Source: Clostridium sp. MB40-C1 | GTDB lineage: Bacteria; Bacillota; Clostridia; Clostridiales; Clostridiaceae | Length of the DNA: 64,000 nucleotides | Assembly: GCF_030913655.1 (NCBI RefSeq) | Contig: NZ_CP133189.1 | Location: forward strand, 2,294,001 to 2,358,000 | Direction: 5' to 3' | Part shown: in pieces, positions 45,999 to 55,383 of the stretch | How positions within the stretch are numbered: the first letter of the stretch is position 1 | Layout: every line of letters starts with the position of its first letter | Made by a program: the position numbers and the translations under genes | The notes under the pieces: generated by a model | What the model was told of the DNA's origin: nothing | Database searches by the model: none | Seen by the model: only the letters and a program-made list of their open reading frames with translations

Positions 45999-46895
45999 AT
46001 GAAAAAAATAAAAAAAGAACATTGTATATTTACTATGTCAAAAGATAATGACCCAATTGAAAAAATAAATTCTGGTGAAACAATTATTTTTGAAACATAT
46101 GACTGTTATAGCAATCAAATAAAATCTAACCGTACACCATCAAGTACTGTAAAACAAAATTTTAGCAACCCTGCCACTGGTCCACTATATATAGAAGGTG
46201 CAGAAGTTAATGATATTTTAAAGATTCAAATTATAGATATTAATATAAGCAATACAGGAACCATGGTCTTAAGACCTAACTTAGGAGTACTAGGTGAATT
46301 CTTTGATGAAACAAAATTTAAAATCATACCTATAAAAGATAACAAAGCAATTTTTAATGAAATTTTAGAAATACCTATAAAGCCAATGATAGGTGTTATA
46401 GGCACAGCACCTGCAGAAGAAGATATACCTACATGTACACCTTATACTCATGGAGGAAATATGGATTGCAAAAGAATAGTAAAAAACTCTATAGTTTATT
46501 TGCCTGTAAATATTAAGGGTGGACTTTTATCTATGGGTGATTTACATGCTGTAATGGGTGATGGTGAAGTAGTTATATGTGGTCTTGAAATAGACGGTGA
46601 AGTTACAGTTAAAATAGATGTAATAAAAAACAAGAACTTCCCTCTTCCAATCGTAGTTGAAGGAGATCATATTATGACTATTGCCTCAGAAAAAACTTTA
46701 GATGATGCTGCAAAACAAGCAACAAAAAATATGTATCAAATTTTAACTAATGAACTAAATATAGATCCTTATGAATCAGGTATGCTTTTATCATTAGTAG
46801 GTAACTTAAAAATTTGCCAAGTAGTAGATCCTTTATTGACTGCTCGCCTAGAATTTCCTATATCAATTTTTAAAAAATATAATTATAATATATAA
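45999..46895 (+). CDS. acetamidase/formamidase family protein
   Basis: 298 residues from the ATG at 45999, 6 nt after GGGGTG. Family motifs: NPATGPLYIEGAEVNDILKI, MIGVIGTAPAEE, the glycine-rich PYTHGGNMDCK and LLSMGDLHAVMGDGEV, where His and Asp residues make the metal site. The family hydrolyses formamide or acetamide to ammonia and the acid. It is followed by MBL and ornithine cyclodeaminase-like genes on the same strand, suggesting nitrogen recovery. Exact substrate unknown. Confidence 0.9.
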   Translation: MKKIKKEHCIFTMSKDNDPIEKINSGETIIFETYDCYSNQIKSNRTPSSTVKQNFSNPATGPLYIEGAEVNDILKIQIIDINISNTGTMVLRPNLGVLGEFFDETKFKIIPIKDNKAIFNEILEIPIKPMIGVIGTAPAEEDIPTCTPYTHGGNMDCKRIVKNSIVYLPVNIKGGLLSMGDLHAVMGDGEVVICGLEIDGEVTVKIDVIKNKNFPLPIVVEGDHIMTIASEKTLDDAAKQATKNMYQILTNELNIDPYESGMLLSLVGNLKICQVVDPLLTARLEFPISIFKKYNYNI

Positions 46896-46901
46896 CACTT
46901 A

Positions 46902-47048
46902 GATTGCCCTTTAATTCATAAGCAAAATAAATATATAAAAATCATTTGCATTTAAAATTTTAGTTTTCACATGAATTTTCCCTTGAAAACTTAATACTAA
47001 TGCCGAACTAAGTATTTTATATTTGTTTTGCTATAATAAATTATGCAA
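46902..47048. repeat. palindromic repeat, family 2, long copy
   Basis: TTGCCCTTTAATTCATAAGC and AAAATAAATATATAAAA at the left are matched in inverse by TTTTATATTTGTTTTGCTAT and AATAAATTATGCAA at the right. The centre has TTTGCATTTAAAATTTTAG. It separates the amidase gene from the MBL gene. Confidence 0.6.
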
Positions 47049-47077
47049 CTAAAAGCACACTACAGAGGAGGTCTAAT

Positions 47078-47884
47078 ATGGAGAAACTGACTATGCTAGG
47101 TACAGGCTCAGCTATGGTTACAAAATGTTATAATACTTGCTTTACCCTATCAAAAAACAATGAATATTTTCTTGTAGATACTGGCGGCGGAAATACTATA
47201 CTAACCAACCTTGAAAAATCCGATATTCCTATAAATAAAATTCATAATGTATTTATATCTCATGAACATAACGATCACATTTCAGGTATAGTATGGATCA
47301 TTAGAGCAGTTGCTACTGAAATATCTAAAAACAATTATGAAGATAATTTACATATTTATTGTCATAAAAATTTGGAATACATAATAAGACAGATATGTTC
47401 TTTAATTCTTCAAACTAGATTTACAAAATACATAGATAATAGGATTTTCTTTTGTAACATAGAAGACAATACTTCTTTTAATATATCAGGCATAGATATA
47501 ACATTCTTCAATATTCAAAGTACAAAAGTAATTCAATTTGGATTTAAGGCTAATTTATCTAATGGAAAAACTCTAGTATTTCTTGGTGATGAACCTTATC
47601 ATAAAGAAGTATTTAATTATGTAAATGGTTGCGATTACCTTCTACATGAAGCTTTCTGTCTTTACTCAGAAAAGGATATATTTCATCCTTATGAAAAACA
47701 TCATGCTACTGTAAAAGATGCTTGTGAAAGTGCTGAAAGTTTAGATATGAAAAACTTAATTTTATTTCATACAATAGATAATGATATAAAAAATAGAAAA
47801 TCTCGCTATAAAGAAGAAGGTAGAAAATATTTTAATGGGAATCTTTTAATTCCTGATGATTTAGAAGTAATAGAGCTTAAATAA
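47078..47884 (+). CDS. MBL-fold metallohydrolase
   Basis: 268 residues. The HxHxDH zinc motif is SHEHNDHISG (His62, His64, Asp66, His67). LVFLGDEPYH provides the bridging Asp and LILFHTID a late His, as in RNase Z-like and related beta-lactamase-fold hydrolases. GTGSAMVTKCYNTCF starts the fold. The ATG follows AGAGGAGG. Fifteen bases separate it from the next gene, so the two are probably cotranscribed. The substrate is not predictable. Confidence 0.88.
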   Translation: MEKLTMLGTGSAMVTKCYNTCFTLSKNNEYFLVDTGGGNTILTNLEKSDIPINKIHNVFISHEHNDHISGIVWIIRAVATEISKNNYEDNLHIYCHKNLEYIIRQICSLILQTRFTKYIDNRIFFCNIEDNTSFNISGIDITFFNIQSTKVIQFGFKANLSNGKTLVFLGDEPYHKEVFNYVNGCDYLLHEAFCLYSEKDIFHPYEKHHATVKDACESAESLDMKNLILFHTIDNDIKNRKSRYKEEGRKYFNGNLLIPDDLEVIELK

Positions 47885-47898
47885 AAGGAGGACATATA

Positions 47899-48984
47899 AT
47901 GACTTTTAAACTACCTGAATTTACACCACCAGACTTTAATGAAAGTTTTCTAAAAAATGCGCCTAACTGTAAAACAGTAGCAGTTATCCAAAACGGTGTT
48001 GCACCTAAAAACTTCCATGCAATGTCTATTTACCCTGAATATTTTAAAGTAGATGGGAAATGGTTATTGCCTGCTCAAAGCCGTATGGATTGTGTTCCTG
48101 TGGTGAAAAACAATAGTAGCATAGAAATAATAGAATTTAGAAATTTATGCGTAGGCGATAAAGTTGTTATTGGAAGAACTGAAGATGCTAGTGAAGGAAT
48201 TTACATGTATACAAAAGGTTTTAAGTCTGAAAGTAAAACTAATGATACATTTGCCTTCAGAACTGGTAGATCAAGAGAAACTGCATTTTCAAAAGACTAT
48301 GATCAACTTTATGAAAGACTAAAGCACGACAGAGATAATGGCCACATTGTATGGGTTCTTGGACCAGCAGTTATATTTGATCACGATACAAGAAAAGCTT
48401 TATCTTCTCTTGTTGAAAATGGATATGTGCATGCCTTAATGGCTGGAAATGCTATGGCTACTCATGATTTAGAAGGAGGATACCTTGGAACTGCATTAGG
48501 TCAAGATATATATACTCAAGCCTCTATGCCTAATGGTCACTACAACCATCTTGAATTAATTAATGAGGTTAGGAGGTCTGGTTCCATTGAGAATTTCATT
48601 AAAGAAGGTAAAGTTAAAGATGGCGTTATAAAAAAATGTGTAGAAAAAAATATACCTATAGTTCTTGCAGGTTCTATAAGAGATGATGGTCCATTGCCTT
48701 CTGTATATGGAAATGCTTATGACGCTCAAGATGCAATGAGAGGACAAACTCGAAAAGCTACTACAGTTATTTGTCTTGCAACTACACTACATACTATAGC
48801 AACTGGTAATATGACACCTTCTTATACTATTGTAGATAATAAAATAAGACCTGTTTATATCTATAATGTTGACATTGCTGAATTTGCTGTAAATAAATTA
48901 GGAGATAGAGGTTCTTTAGAAGTTACAACTATCGTTACAAATGTTCAAGATTTTATGGTTCACTTAAAAAATAATCTTGTTTAA
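47899..48984 (+). CDS. LOR/SDH-domain ornithine cyclodeaminase-like protein
   Basis: 361 residues, resembling the LOR/SDH bifunctional enzyme conserved domain (TIGR00300): LLPAQSRMDCVPVV, the Rossmann-like VWVLGPAVIFDHDTRKAL, ALMAGNAMATHDLEG, and IPIVLAGSIRDDGPLP. In methanogens such stand-alone proteins, and in cyanobacterial AgrE/ArgZ the C-terminal domain, form proline and ammonia from ornithine with NAD. It follows the MBL gene after AAAGGAGGA. Functional naming is by memory of the family and fairly sure for the domain, less for the reaction. Confidence 0.78.
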   Translation: MTFKLPEFTPPDFNESFLKNAPNCKTVAVIQNGVAPKNFHAMSIYPEYFKVDGKWLLPAQSRMDCVPVVKNNSSIEIIEFRNLCVGDKVVIGRTEDASEGIYMYTKGFKSESKTNDTFAFRTGRSRETAFSKDYDQLYERLKHDRDNGHIVWVLGPAVIFDHDTRKALSSLVENGYVHALMAGNAMATHDLEGGYLGTALGQDIYTQASMPNGHYNHLELINEVRRSGSIENFIKEGKVKDGVIKKCVEKNIPIVLAGSIRDDGPLPSVYGNAYDAQDAMRGQTRKATTVICLATTLHTIATGNMTPSYTIVDNKIRPVYIYNVDIAEFAVNKLGDRGSLEVTTIVTNVQDFMVHLKNNLV

Positions 48985-49126
48985 ATATTAAGTATTAATT
49001 TGCATTTAGAATTATTTTCTATGTTATATAAATTAAATAACTTATTAAACACATCATAAAATAAATTATCTATTGAAAGCTTAATTCTAAATGCAAAATA
49101 TTTACTCTAATAAATTATGGAGTAGT
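48985..49126. repeat. palindromic repeat related to family 2
   Basis: TTTGCATTTAGAATTA (left) is matched in inverse by TTAATTCTAAATGCAAA (right), with AATAAATTATGGAG at the far end. It lies after the cyclodeaminase-like gene and may end its transcript. Confidence 0.5.
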
Positions 49127-49252
49127 TTTTCCTTATTAAATTGTTTAATTTTATGCTGTTTTCAACCTAAGGTTAAGCAAAAAAATAAATAGATACTACG
49201 AAATTAATTCATAGCAACCTTATAAAAATAAATTATACTCTCATTTTGTTAT

Positions 49253-49783
49253 TTATATTTTTAAACTATAATATAATTCATCAAAACTCATGTAATTTTC
49301 TCTTGATAAAGCTATTAAATTAGTAATAATTAAATATGCTAATTTATAGGATGAAAGATTACTTGTTATGTTTCCTTTATTCTTTTCTATTTCAATCAAT
49401 TCTTCCATATTAATGTAAATACAATCTACATATTTATGCTTATCTCTGGAATCTCCTTTAGATGTAGATATTTCATAAAAAATAGGCATATAATTCTCAA
49501 GAAAATTATTTATATAGATATATATCTTCTCTAATTTAAATTTGAATTCTATATCATTCTCTTTCATTTCATCTATAATTCTTAAAATCTTTTTCCAATC
49601 TTCTTTAAAAATCTCTATTACTAATTCATCTTTATTTTTAAAATAATTATAAAAAGTTCCTATGCCAATATTACAATTTTTAACAATCACTCTTATATTT
49701 AGATTCTTATAGCTACTATTAATAAGAACTCTTCTTCCTTCTTGTATAAGTTTCTCTCTAGCATTTTCAATTATTTTAGGCAT
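49253..49783 (-). CDS. TetR-family regulator
   Basis: 176 residues from ATG 49783 after AAAGGATG. The N-terminal helix-turn-helix is seen in ENAREKLIQEGRRVL, LNIRVIVKNCNIGIGTFYNYFKNKDELVIEIF. The ligand domain is all-helical. It is divergent from the holin-like gene with about 180 bp between, which suggests it might control that gene. Ligand unknown. Confidence 0.9.
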   Translation of the reverse strand: MPKIIENAREKLIQEGRRVLINSSYKNLNIRVIVKNCNIGIGTFYNYFKNKDELVIEIFKEDWKKILRIIDEMKENDIEFKFKLEKIYIYINNFLENYMPIFYEISTSKGDSRDKHKYVDCIYINMEELIEIEKNKGNITSNLSSYKLAYLIITNLIALSRENYMSFDELYYSLKI

Positions 49784-49961
49784 AATATCATCCTTTCGAA
49801 AATTGTTCACATTGTACTATAAAATTATAAATTCTTCAACAAAAAAGAATTTTTTATATAATATATACACATTATATACTATGTAGGTTAATCTGTAGTT
49901 CATTATATCAAAATAACTTATGAATAAACCTAATAATTACTTTATATAAGGAGTGAAAATT

Positions 49962-50336
49962 ATGAGTGAAAAAAGAAACGATGAGAGAAATAATGAAAGA
50001 AAGTCTGATGTAGGAAGTTATTTATTGAGGTTTGTATTAATTGCTATTATATTAGCTATTACTTCATTTTTAACTCCTGGCTTTAGTATTGTTGGACTTT
50101 GGGCCATTATACTGGCTGCTGTTGTAATAACTTTAATAGACTACTTAGTTGAAAAGCTAATGGGCGTTGATGCTTCACCTTTTGGGAAAGGAATAAAAGG
50201 TTTTGTAATTTCAGCTGTAATATTATATGCAACTCAATTTATAGTTCCTAACATGAGAGTATCTATACTTGGTGCTGTTTTAGCATCCATAGTAATTGGA
50301 ATATTAGATGCCGTGTTACCTGGTAGAGCTATGTAA
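49962..50336 (+). CDS. phage holin family IV-like 4-TM membrane protein
   Basis: 124 residues from ATG 49962, 7 nt after AAGGAG. A charged N-terminus is followed by four hydrophobic segments (near 21-37, 41-63, 75-93, 97-118) with LTPGFSIVGLWAIILAAVVITL, as in PF04020 membrane proteins such as YvlD. These are chromosomal, often envelope-stress linked, and not proven holins. A clear terminator follows. Confidence 0.82.
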   Translation: MSEKRNDERNNERKSDVGSYLLRFVLIAIILAITSFLTPGFSIVGLWAIILAAVVITLIDYLVEKLMGVDASPFGKGIKGFVISAVILYATQFIVPNMRVSILGAVLASIVIGILDAVLPGRAM

Positions 50337-50380
50337 TAAAAATTATATTTATAAAATTTATTTCATATCTAAATAATATA

Positions 50381-50403
50381 AGCAAATCCTTTTAGGATTT
50401 GCT
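50381..50403 (+). terminator. terminator of holin-like gene
   Basis: AGCAAATCCT and AGGATTTGCT with a TTT loop, followed by CTTTTCTTTC on the plus strand. Confidence 0.88.
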
Positions 50404-50640
50404 CTTTTCTTTCATTAATTTATATATATTTTATTAAAACAAATTACCCTATAATCACTTCATAATACGACAGATAAAGTCTAATTACACTCTTTAGTAA
50501 CAAATTTATAACAATATGCTTATTTACTTACTAAATGTAATCTGCTAAAATTAGAATGGTAACAAAATAAAGTCAGCACTACAGATATATTATGTAAAAT
50601 TAATATTATAAAATATTATGTTATAGGAGTAGATAAACCT

Positions 50641-51393
50641 ATGAATAAAAAAAAGAATTTTGAGAATCATTTAACTAATTTAGAGAGTAGCGAAGAAAGT
50701 AAAAAATATATAAATGAAATGCAAGAAATGGAAGAACAATATGAGAAAAAAAGTACCATGGCTTTCGTGATGATAGCTATACCTATCTTAATTTTAGCTA
50801 TTATCACAGTAAAACAAATGATATCTTTTTCAATAAGTATGTCTAAAAATAGTACTCATACTGAGGGAAAACAAATTGCTTCTGATGCAAACAAAGGAAC
50901 TGATCCAACTAAAAATAATTCTGCTGCACCTACTGTAGAAGCACTTAATGAAAAAATTCATAAGTATCTTGATAATGAAGCTAATAGGAAAAAAACATTT
51001 GCAGAAGCTGTAAAACTAAATTCAGGAAGTGAAAAAGGAGCTTCATCTATATTTATAGCTCAAGTATTAAGAAATAACGGAGAAACTATATCTAAATCAG
51101 CTATAAACACTAAAACTTTAGTAGCAGAACTTCAAAAAAATGGTTGGAAAAAAATAACTGACTATAAACAGCTAAAAAAAGGAGATATCTGTTTCGCTGC
51201 GCCTTCTAAAGCAGGTGGTTCACCATCTCACACATATGTTTTTATGAAATGGGTAAAAGAAGGGAAAACAGACTATGCTTATGTATGTGATAGCCAAGTT
51301 TCAGAGTACAAAAACACTCTTCATACAAGAAACATAGCTTCACCAACACCTAAAAAAGAAAAATTCAGTTTTCTTATGAGAAAGGAAAAATAG
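50641..51393 (+). CDS. membrane-anchored NlpC/P60-like protein without catalytic cysteine
   Basis: 250 residues. A charged, helical cytoplasmic N-terminus (1-38), one membrane helix (about 40-58) and a linker lead to an outside domain (about 120-235). Its pattern GASSIFIAQVLRNNG, LKKGDICF, SPSHTYVFMKW and YAYVCDS follows NlpC/P60-like peptidases, but the cysteine position is serine (Ser135/136), while His197 remains. It may bind and not cut peptidoglycan. Fold assignment is moderate. The ATG follows ATAGGAGTAG. Confidence 0.6.
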   Translation: MNKKKNFENHLTNLESSEESKKYINEMQEMEEQYEKKSTMAFVMIAIPILILAIITVKQMISFSISMSKNSTHTEGKQIASDANKGTDPTKNNSAAPTVEALNEKIHKYLDNEANRKKTFAEAVKLNSGSEKGASSIFIAQVLRNNGETISKSAINTKTLVAELQKNGWKKITDYKQLKKGDICFAAPSKAGGSPSHTYVFMKWVKEGKTDYAYVCDSQVSEYKNTLHTRNIASPTPKKEKFSFLMRKEK

Positions 51394-51501
51394 TTTTTCA
51401 CTTCAAATTTTATAATTTTAAAAATTTAAAATAGTAAATTGTTACGTCTAAGGCTATTCTATTTTGATATTAGAAAACTTTCCATTTATAAATTTAAGAA
51501 A

Positions 51502-51542
51502 AAGTCCTATTGAAAATCAAATTTATTTTTTCAATAGGACTT
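51502..51542 (+). terminator. terminator, likely bidirectional
   Basis: AAGTCCTATTGAAAA pairs exactly with TTTTCAATAGGACTT and is followed by TTTTT on the plus strand and preceded by A-rich sequence. It lies between two converging genes. Confidence 0.88.
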
Positions 51543-51784
51543 TTTTAGTCACTAATCTTTAATTACTAGTTCCTATCTTCATAAAAGCATTTACCTCTAT
51601 TCTTTTAGAGATAAAAGAATAACAACTGCCTTTTCAAGGATCTAACACACTTAAAAGTGGCTAGTACCCAGTCACCTGTTTAGATGATTTTCTGTTTAAC
51701 ATAAAATCCAAATTAACTATTTTCCTTATGTCTTCTGGTTACCAGTGACTAGTTAGTAGTAACTGTAGCTAAAGCTACTAGTTT
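51543..51784. other. non-coding stretch after the antiporter gene
   Basis: Slightly less AT-rich than its surroundings, with repeated short words (GTGGCTAGTACC, GTGACTAGTTAGTAG). I see no frame or hairpin that I can support. Confidence 0.35.
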
Positions 51785-53116
51785 CTATAATATAAGTGCT
51801 GCTATCATCCCAAAAATAATCAAAGGTATGTTAAAGTGTAAAAATGTTGGAACACATGTATCCCATATATGGTTATGTTGATTGTCTGCATTAAGTCCTG
51901 ATGTTGGTCCTAAAGTACTATCTGAAGCTGGTGAACCAGCATCTCCTAATGCTCCTGCTGTTCCTATTAGAGCTATAATACCCAATGTACTAAATCCTAA
52001 GTTTTGTGCAAGAGGACAATATATTGCTGCCAATATAGGCACTGTTCCAAAAGAAGTCCCTATTCCCATAGTTACAAAAAGACCTACAATAAGCATTATC
52101 AATGCTCCTAATACTTTACTACCTCCAATAACTGAGGTAGCAGAAGTAACTAACATCTCTATAGAACCAGTTTCTCTTAATACATTTCCATATCCTGCTG
52201 CTATAAGCATAACAAAGGATATAAATCCCATCATAACTATTCCTTCATTTATAAGCTTGTCTATTTCTTTCCATTTTATTCCTCCTGTAATTACCATAAA
52301 AGCAATTCCACTTAATGCTCCTAAAGGCAAAGACTTTGTTATTAATTGAACAGTAAATGCTACTATAGTACCTATTAATGCAGAATATTGATTTATTGTT
52401 AATTTTTCGTTGTATGTAATTTCATTTTCTATACTATAATTTATGTTCTTTTCTATGTTGCTAATATCTATGTCTCTATATTCTCTTTGTTTTCTATAAG
52501 TAATAAATATTGCAACCAAAAGGCCTATTCCCATGCCCACTGCAGGAATCCACAGAGCTTTCCATGTCATATCTGTTGTTACAGTTATACCATTTGAAAT
52601 AATCTGATCCCTAATGATATTATGAAATATAAGTCCAAATCCTACCGGAAGAGCTATATAAGGAACCTCTAATCCAAAAGTTAAGGCACAAGCTACTGCT
52701 CTTCTATCAACTTTTAATTTATTCATAAATTCAAGTAATGGTGGTATAAGAATTGGTATAAAAGCTATATGTACAGGAATAAGATTTTGAGAAAAACAGC
52801 TTATAAAAGCAATCAACAAAATAAACATTAATTTTCTTTCTTTAACAACTCCCGATATCTTTTTTGCTAAAATTTCTGCAAGTCCAGTTTGACTTATAGC
52901 CACAGCTAAAACACCTAAAAGTATATAACTTAAAGCTGTTTCCGAATTACCTCCCATGCCTTTTATTAAAATTTCCATAGTATCTTGAAATGACATTCCC
53001 GAAGATACTCCCGCTGTAATAGCAGCAATAAGTATTGCTAATATTACATTTAGGTTTAGTAAACTTAGTATTATCATAACTAAAACTGAAATAATAACTG
53101 GATTTAATAATATCAT
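51785..53116 (-). CDS. NhaC-like Na+/H+ antiporter family protein
   Basis: 443 residues with about eleven membrane segments. The ISQNLIPVHIAFIPILIPPLLEFMNKL region and GTAGALGDAGSPASDSTLGPTSGL, in parts, are typical of the Na+/H+ antiporter family (PF03553/PF13726, YuiF-like), some members of which carry amino acids. It stands alone. Direction of transport and substrate are not proven. Confidence 0.85.
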   Translation of the reverse strand: MILLNPVIISVLVMIILSLLNLNVILAILIAAITAGVSSGMSFQDTMEILIKGMGGNSETALSYILLGVLAVAISQTGLAEILAKKISGVVKERKLMFILLIAFISCFSQNLIPVHIAFIPILIPPLLEFMNKLKVDRRAVACALTFGLEVPYIALPVGFGLIFHNIIRDQIISNGITVTTDMTWKALWIPAVGMGIGLLVAIFITYRKQREYRDIDISNIEKNINYSIENEITYNEKLTINQYSALIGTIVAFTVQLITKSLPLGALSGIAFMVITGGIKWKEIDKLINEGIVMMGFISFVMLIAAGYGNVLRETGSIEMLVTSATSVIGGSKVLGALIMLIVGLFVTMGIGTSFGTVPILAAIYCPLAQNLGFSTLGIIALIGTAGALGDAGSPASDSTLGPTSGLNADNQHNHIWDTCVPTFLHFNIPLIIFGMIAALIL

Positions 53117-53258
53117 CTATGTCCTCCTCATGTTTTGTATAACAATTTATATTTTCAATATATCTTCCATTTTCTAAATCACTCTCTTTTAATACACACC
53201 GTATTTCACTTCATTATTTTATCACACTAAATCAGTAATTGGGTATAGTTTTCTATGA

Positions 53259-54080
53259 TTATTTTTTTAAATCATTAACTTTTATCCAAAGCTGTTTCAA
53301 AAAATTTTGAATTCCATTTTCTTTATTATCTCTGTCAGATATTATCGTCTCCACACCTCTGTTTTCTAATATATCTTGCTGAACTGAATTTTTATTTAAC
53401 AAGAAAATATATGACTTTGGTCTACATGACTTATCTTTTGAACACTGCCACAAGTTATTTAACTTATATAATAAATATCTTATATTTATATCATTTAAAC
53501 TATACCCTATAAATAGTATAGACTTTCCTAGTATATCTCCTTTAAGTTTTATATCTAGTGGGCTTTCAAAATTTAACCTTTCAAAATAACTTGACTCTGT
53601 TAAAACTATAGAATTTTCTTCATTTAAATCGCCATGAAGTTTTATTATTTCAGTAGCATTTTTCTTAATATTTACTAAATCATCTATTGTCACAATTTTT
53701 GTATATTCTTTGTTATAATATTGAAATGCTTTCTCAATCCATCTATCATAATTTGTAGTATATATAATTGGGAAATCTAAATCTACGATTAATTTGTGTA
53801 CATTTGAATCTTCAATTTTTATATTATTGTTGTGCCAATTTATATTCATCCAATTTATAAGAGGTTCCATTGAGTTTTTTCTTATATTATAAAATTCAGC
53901 TAATTCTAAATGATTACCCATAGATTTAAAAACATCTCTATCATATCCAAGTTCTAACGCCATCTCATCTATAAGTTTTTCCCAAGGAGCACTTCCTAAA
54001 AGTTCCGATACCCCTGCCCCAATAAATAAAATCACCTTTTTTTCCTTTATGTCTTTTATTAATTTCTCAGATATTTTCAT
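53259..54080 (-). CDS. stand-alone SIR2-family protein
   Basis: 273 residues, a single SIR2_2-like domain: GAGVS at 21-25, the catalytic asparagine in TTNYDRW (Asn110), the histidine in KLHGDL (His149), and FIGYSLNDINIRYLL. No zinc-binding cysteine tetrad. In bacterial defence proteins such as ThsA and DSR, the domain degrades NAD upon phage infection, but there it is joined to sensor domains. Here it has no partner gene close by; its role may be defence or something else. Confidence 0.85.
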   Translation of the reverse strand: MKISEKLIKDIKEKKVILFIGAGVSELLGSAPWEKLIDEMALELGYDRDVFKSMGNHLELAEFYNIRKNSMEPLINWMNINWHNNNIKIEDSNVHKLIVDLDFPIIYTTNYDRWIEKAFQYYNKEYTKIVTIDDLVNIKKNATEIIKLHGDLNEENSIVLTESSYFERLNFESPLDIKLKGDILGKSILFIGYSLNDINIRYLLYKLNNLWQCSKDKSCRPKSYIFLLNKNSVQQDILENRGVETIISDRDNKENGIQNFLKQLWIKVNDLKK

Positions 54081-54506
54081 AAGAACCCCTCTCTTTCCAA
54101 ATATTCTTATATTTATCCCTTATATACTCTATTTTATGTTTTCCCAACATATCTGATTTAATAACCCTTCAATTTAGTTAATTTAATATTATGTTTATTA
54201 GTTAATGAGTTATACAACAACCCATTAATAAATAACATTGATATAGTTATCCATTCAATGTACAATATAATTAATATTCTGAAATACTTTACAGGATAAA
54301 ATATTTTAAATATTGTAATTGTTATAATCCAGAAACAATAAACGAATTTATCCCTTTACAAAACGAAAAAGAATTAATAAAATATTATGAATAGCTTAGG
54401 AACTTTAGCTACTAAAAATGGCTGTAAAAACATAATATTAATTTAATTGCCTATATACTACTTAATAAATAAATATTCACATAACCCATTCATCGGAGGT
54501 GCTACT
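54081..54506. other. AT-rich intergenic region between divergent genes
   Basis: Must hold promoters for the SIR2 gene (minus) and the DeoR gene (plus). I see only AT-rich DNA, the GGAGGT site at 54495-54500 and no supported hairpin. Confidence 0.4.
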
Positions 54507-55271
54507 TTGAAAATAAATAGAATAAAAAAGATAGAGGCGTATTTGACAAAGCACGAAAGTGCATCCTTAAACACTCTTTGTGAAATATTCAACGTTTCAA
54601 AAAATACCATAAGAAGAGATGTCTCAGAATTAGAAAAGAAAGGAATAATAAAAAAAGTTTATGGTGGTGTAACTATAACTACTAAAAAAAGCACAATTCC
54701 TTTTGCTGAAAGACAAATTAGTAATTTAAATGAGAAAAAACTTATAGGAAAATTAGCTAGTGAACTTGTAGAAGATAGAGATATCATATTTATAGATTCT
54801 GGAACCACAACCCTACAAATGGTACCATTTCTAAAAAACAAACAAAACTTAACTATAATTACAAACAATCTAGTAGTAATTCAAGAAGCTATAGCTTATG
54901 ATAATTTAAATATTTTATCAACAGGTGGTACACTATATAGAAATACTAGTTCATTTGTAGGCATTGAAACATTAAATTTTTTAAAACAATATAATATTTC
55001 TAAAGCTTTTATGGCTGCTTCAGGAATATCTATTTCAAAAGGAATTACTAATTCCTCCCCTTTAGAATCTGAAATTAAAAGAACAATGGTAGAAAACAGC
55101 GATAAAGTTTTTATTTTAGCTGATTCTTCTAAAGTTGATATAGTTTCTCTTATGACATATTGTAGTATAAAAGAAATAGATGCGCTTATTACAGATAAAG
55201 TTCCTTCTAAAGATTTTTCTGAGTTTTTCAAAGCAAATAATGTTAATCTTTTAACTCCTAATAATAAATAG
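54507..55271 (+). CDS. DeoR-family transcriptional regulator
   Basis: 254 residues from a TTG at 54507, 6 nt after GGAGGT; the open frame extends 20 codons further up without a good site. N-terminal DeoR helix-turn-helix (KIEAYLTKHESASLNTLCEIFNVSKNTIRRDVSELEKKG, in parts) and sugar-phosphate-binding-like C-terminal domain (IFIDSGTTTLQMVPFL, TNNL, STGG). IolR of inositol operons is of this family and the inositol genes start 3 kb away, so it might be their repressor, but the intervening genes make this uncertain. Confidence 0.9.
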   Translation: MKINRIKKIEAYLTKHESASLNTLCEIFNVSKNTIRRDVSELEKKGIIKKVYGGVTITTKKSTIPFAERQISNLNEKKLIGKLASELVEDRDIIFIDSGTTTLQMVPFLKNKQNLTIITNNLVVIQEAIAYDNLNILSTGGTLYRNTSSFVGIETLNFLKQYNISKAFMAASGISISKGITNSSPLESEIKRTMVENSDKVFILADSSKVDIVSLMTYCSIKEIDALITDKVPSKDFSEFFKANNVNLLTPNNK

Positions 55272-55291
55272 AACTTATTATCTTATTGTTT

Positions 55292-55326
55292 AGGGGTTAT
55301 ACGAAAATTAACTTTTGATAACCCCT
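55292..55326 (+). terminator. terminator of DeoR gene
   Basis: AGGGGTTAT pairs with ATAACCCCT and is followed by TTTTTC. It lies 20 bp after the stop. Confidence 0.88.
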
Positions 55327-55383
55327 TTTTCACTATTTTTATTTTATAACTCTTCACTTTGTCTCCTTTTTTAAATTATATAA

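Noticed and set aside
49962-50336. Holin of a prophage
   Set aside because: No lysin, portal or tail genes nearby; the PF04020 group is commonly chromosomal and not phage-borne.
51882-52349. 155-codon plus-strand frame opposite the antiporter gene
   Set aside because: Antisense shadow of a well-supported transporter; residue use is typical of reverse reading of hydrophobic codons.
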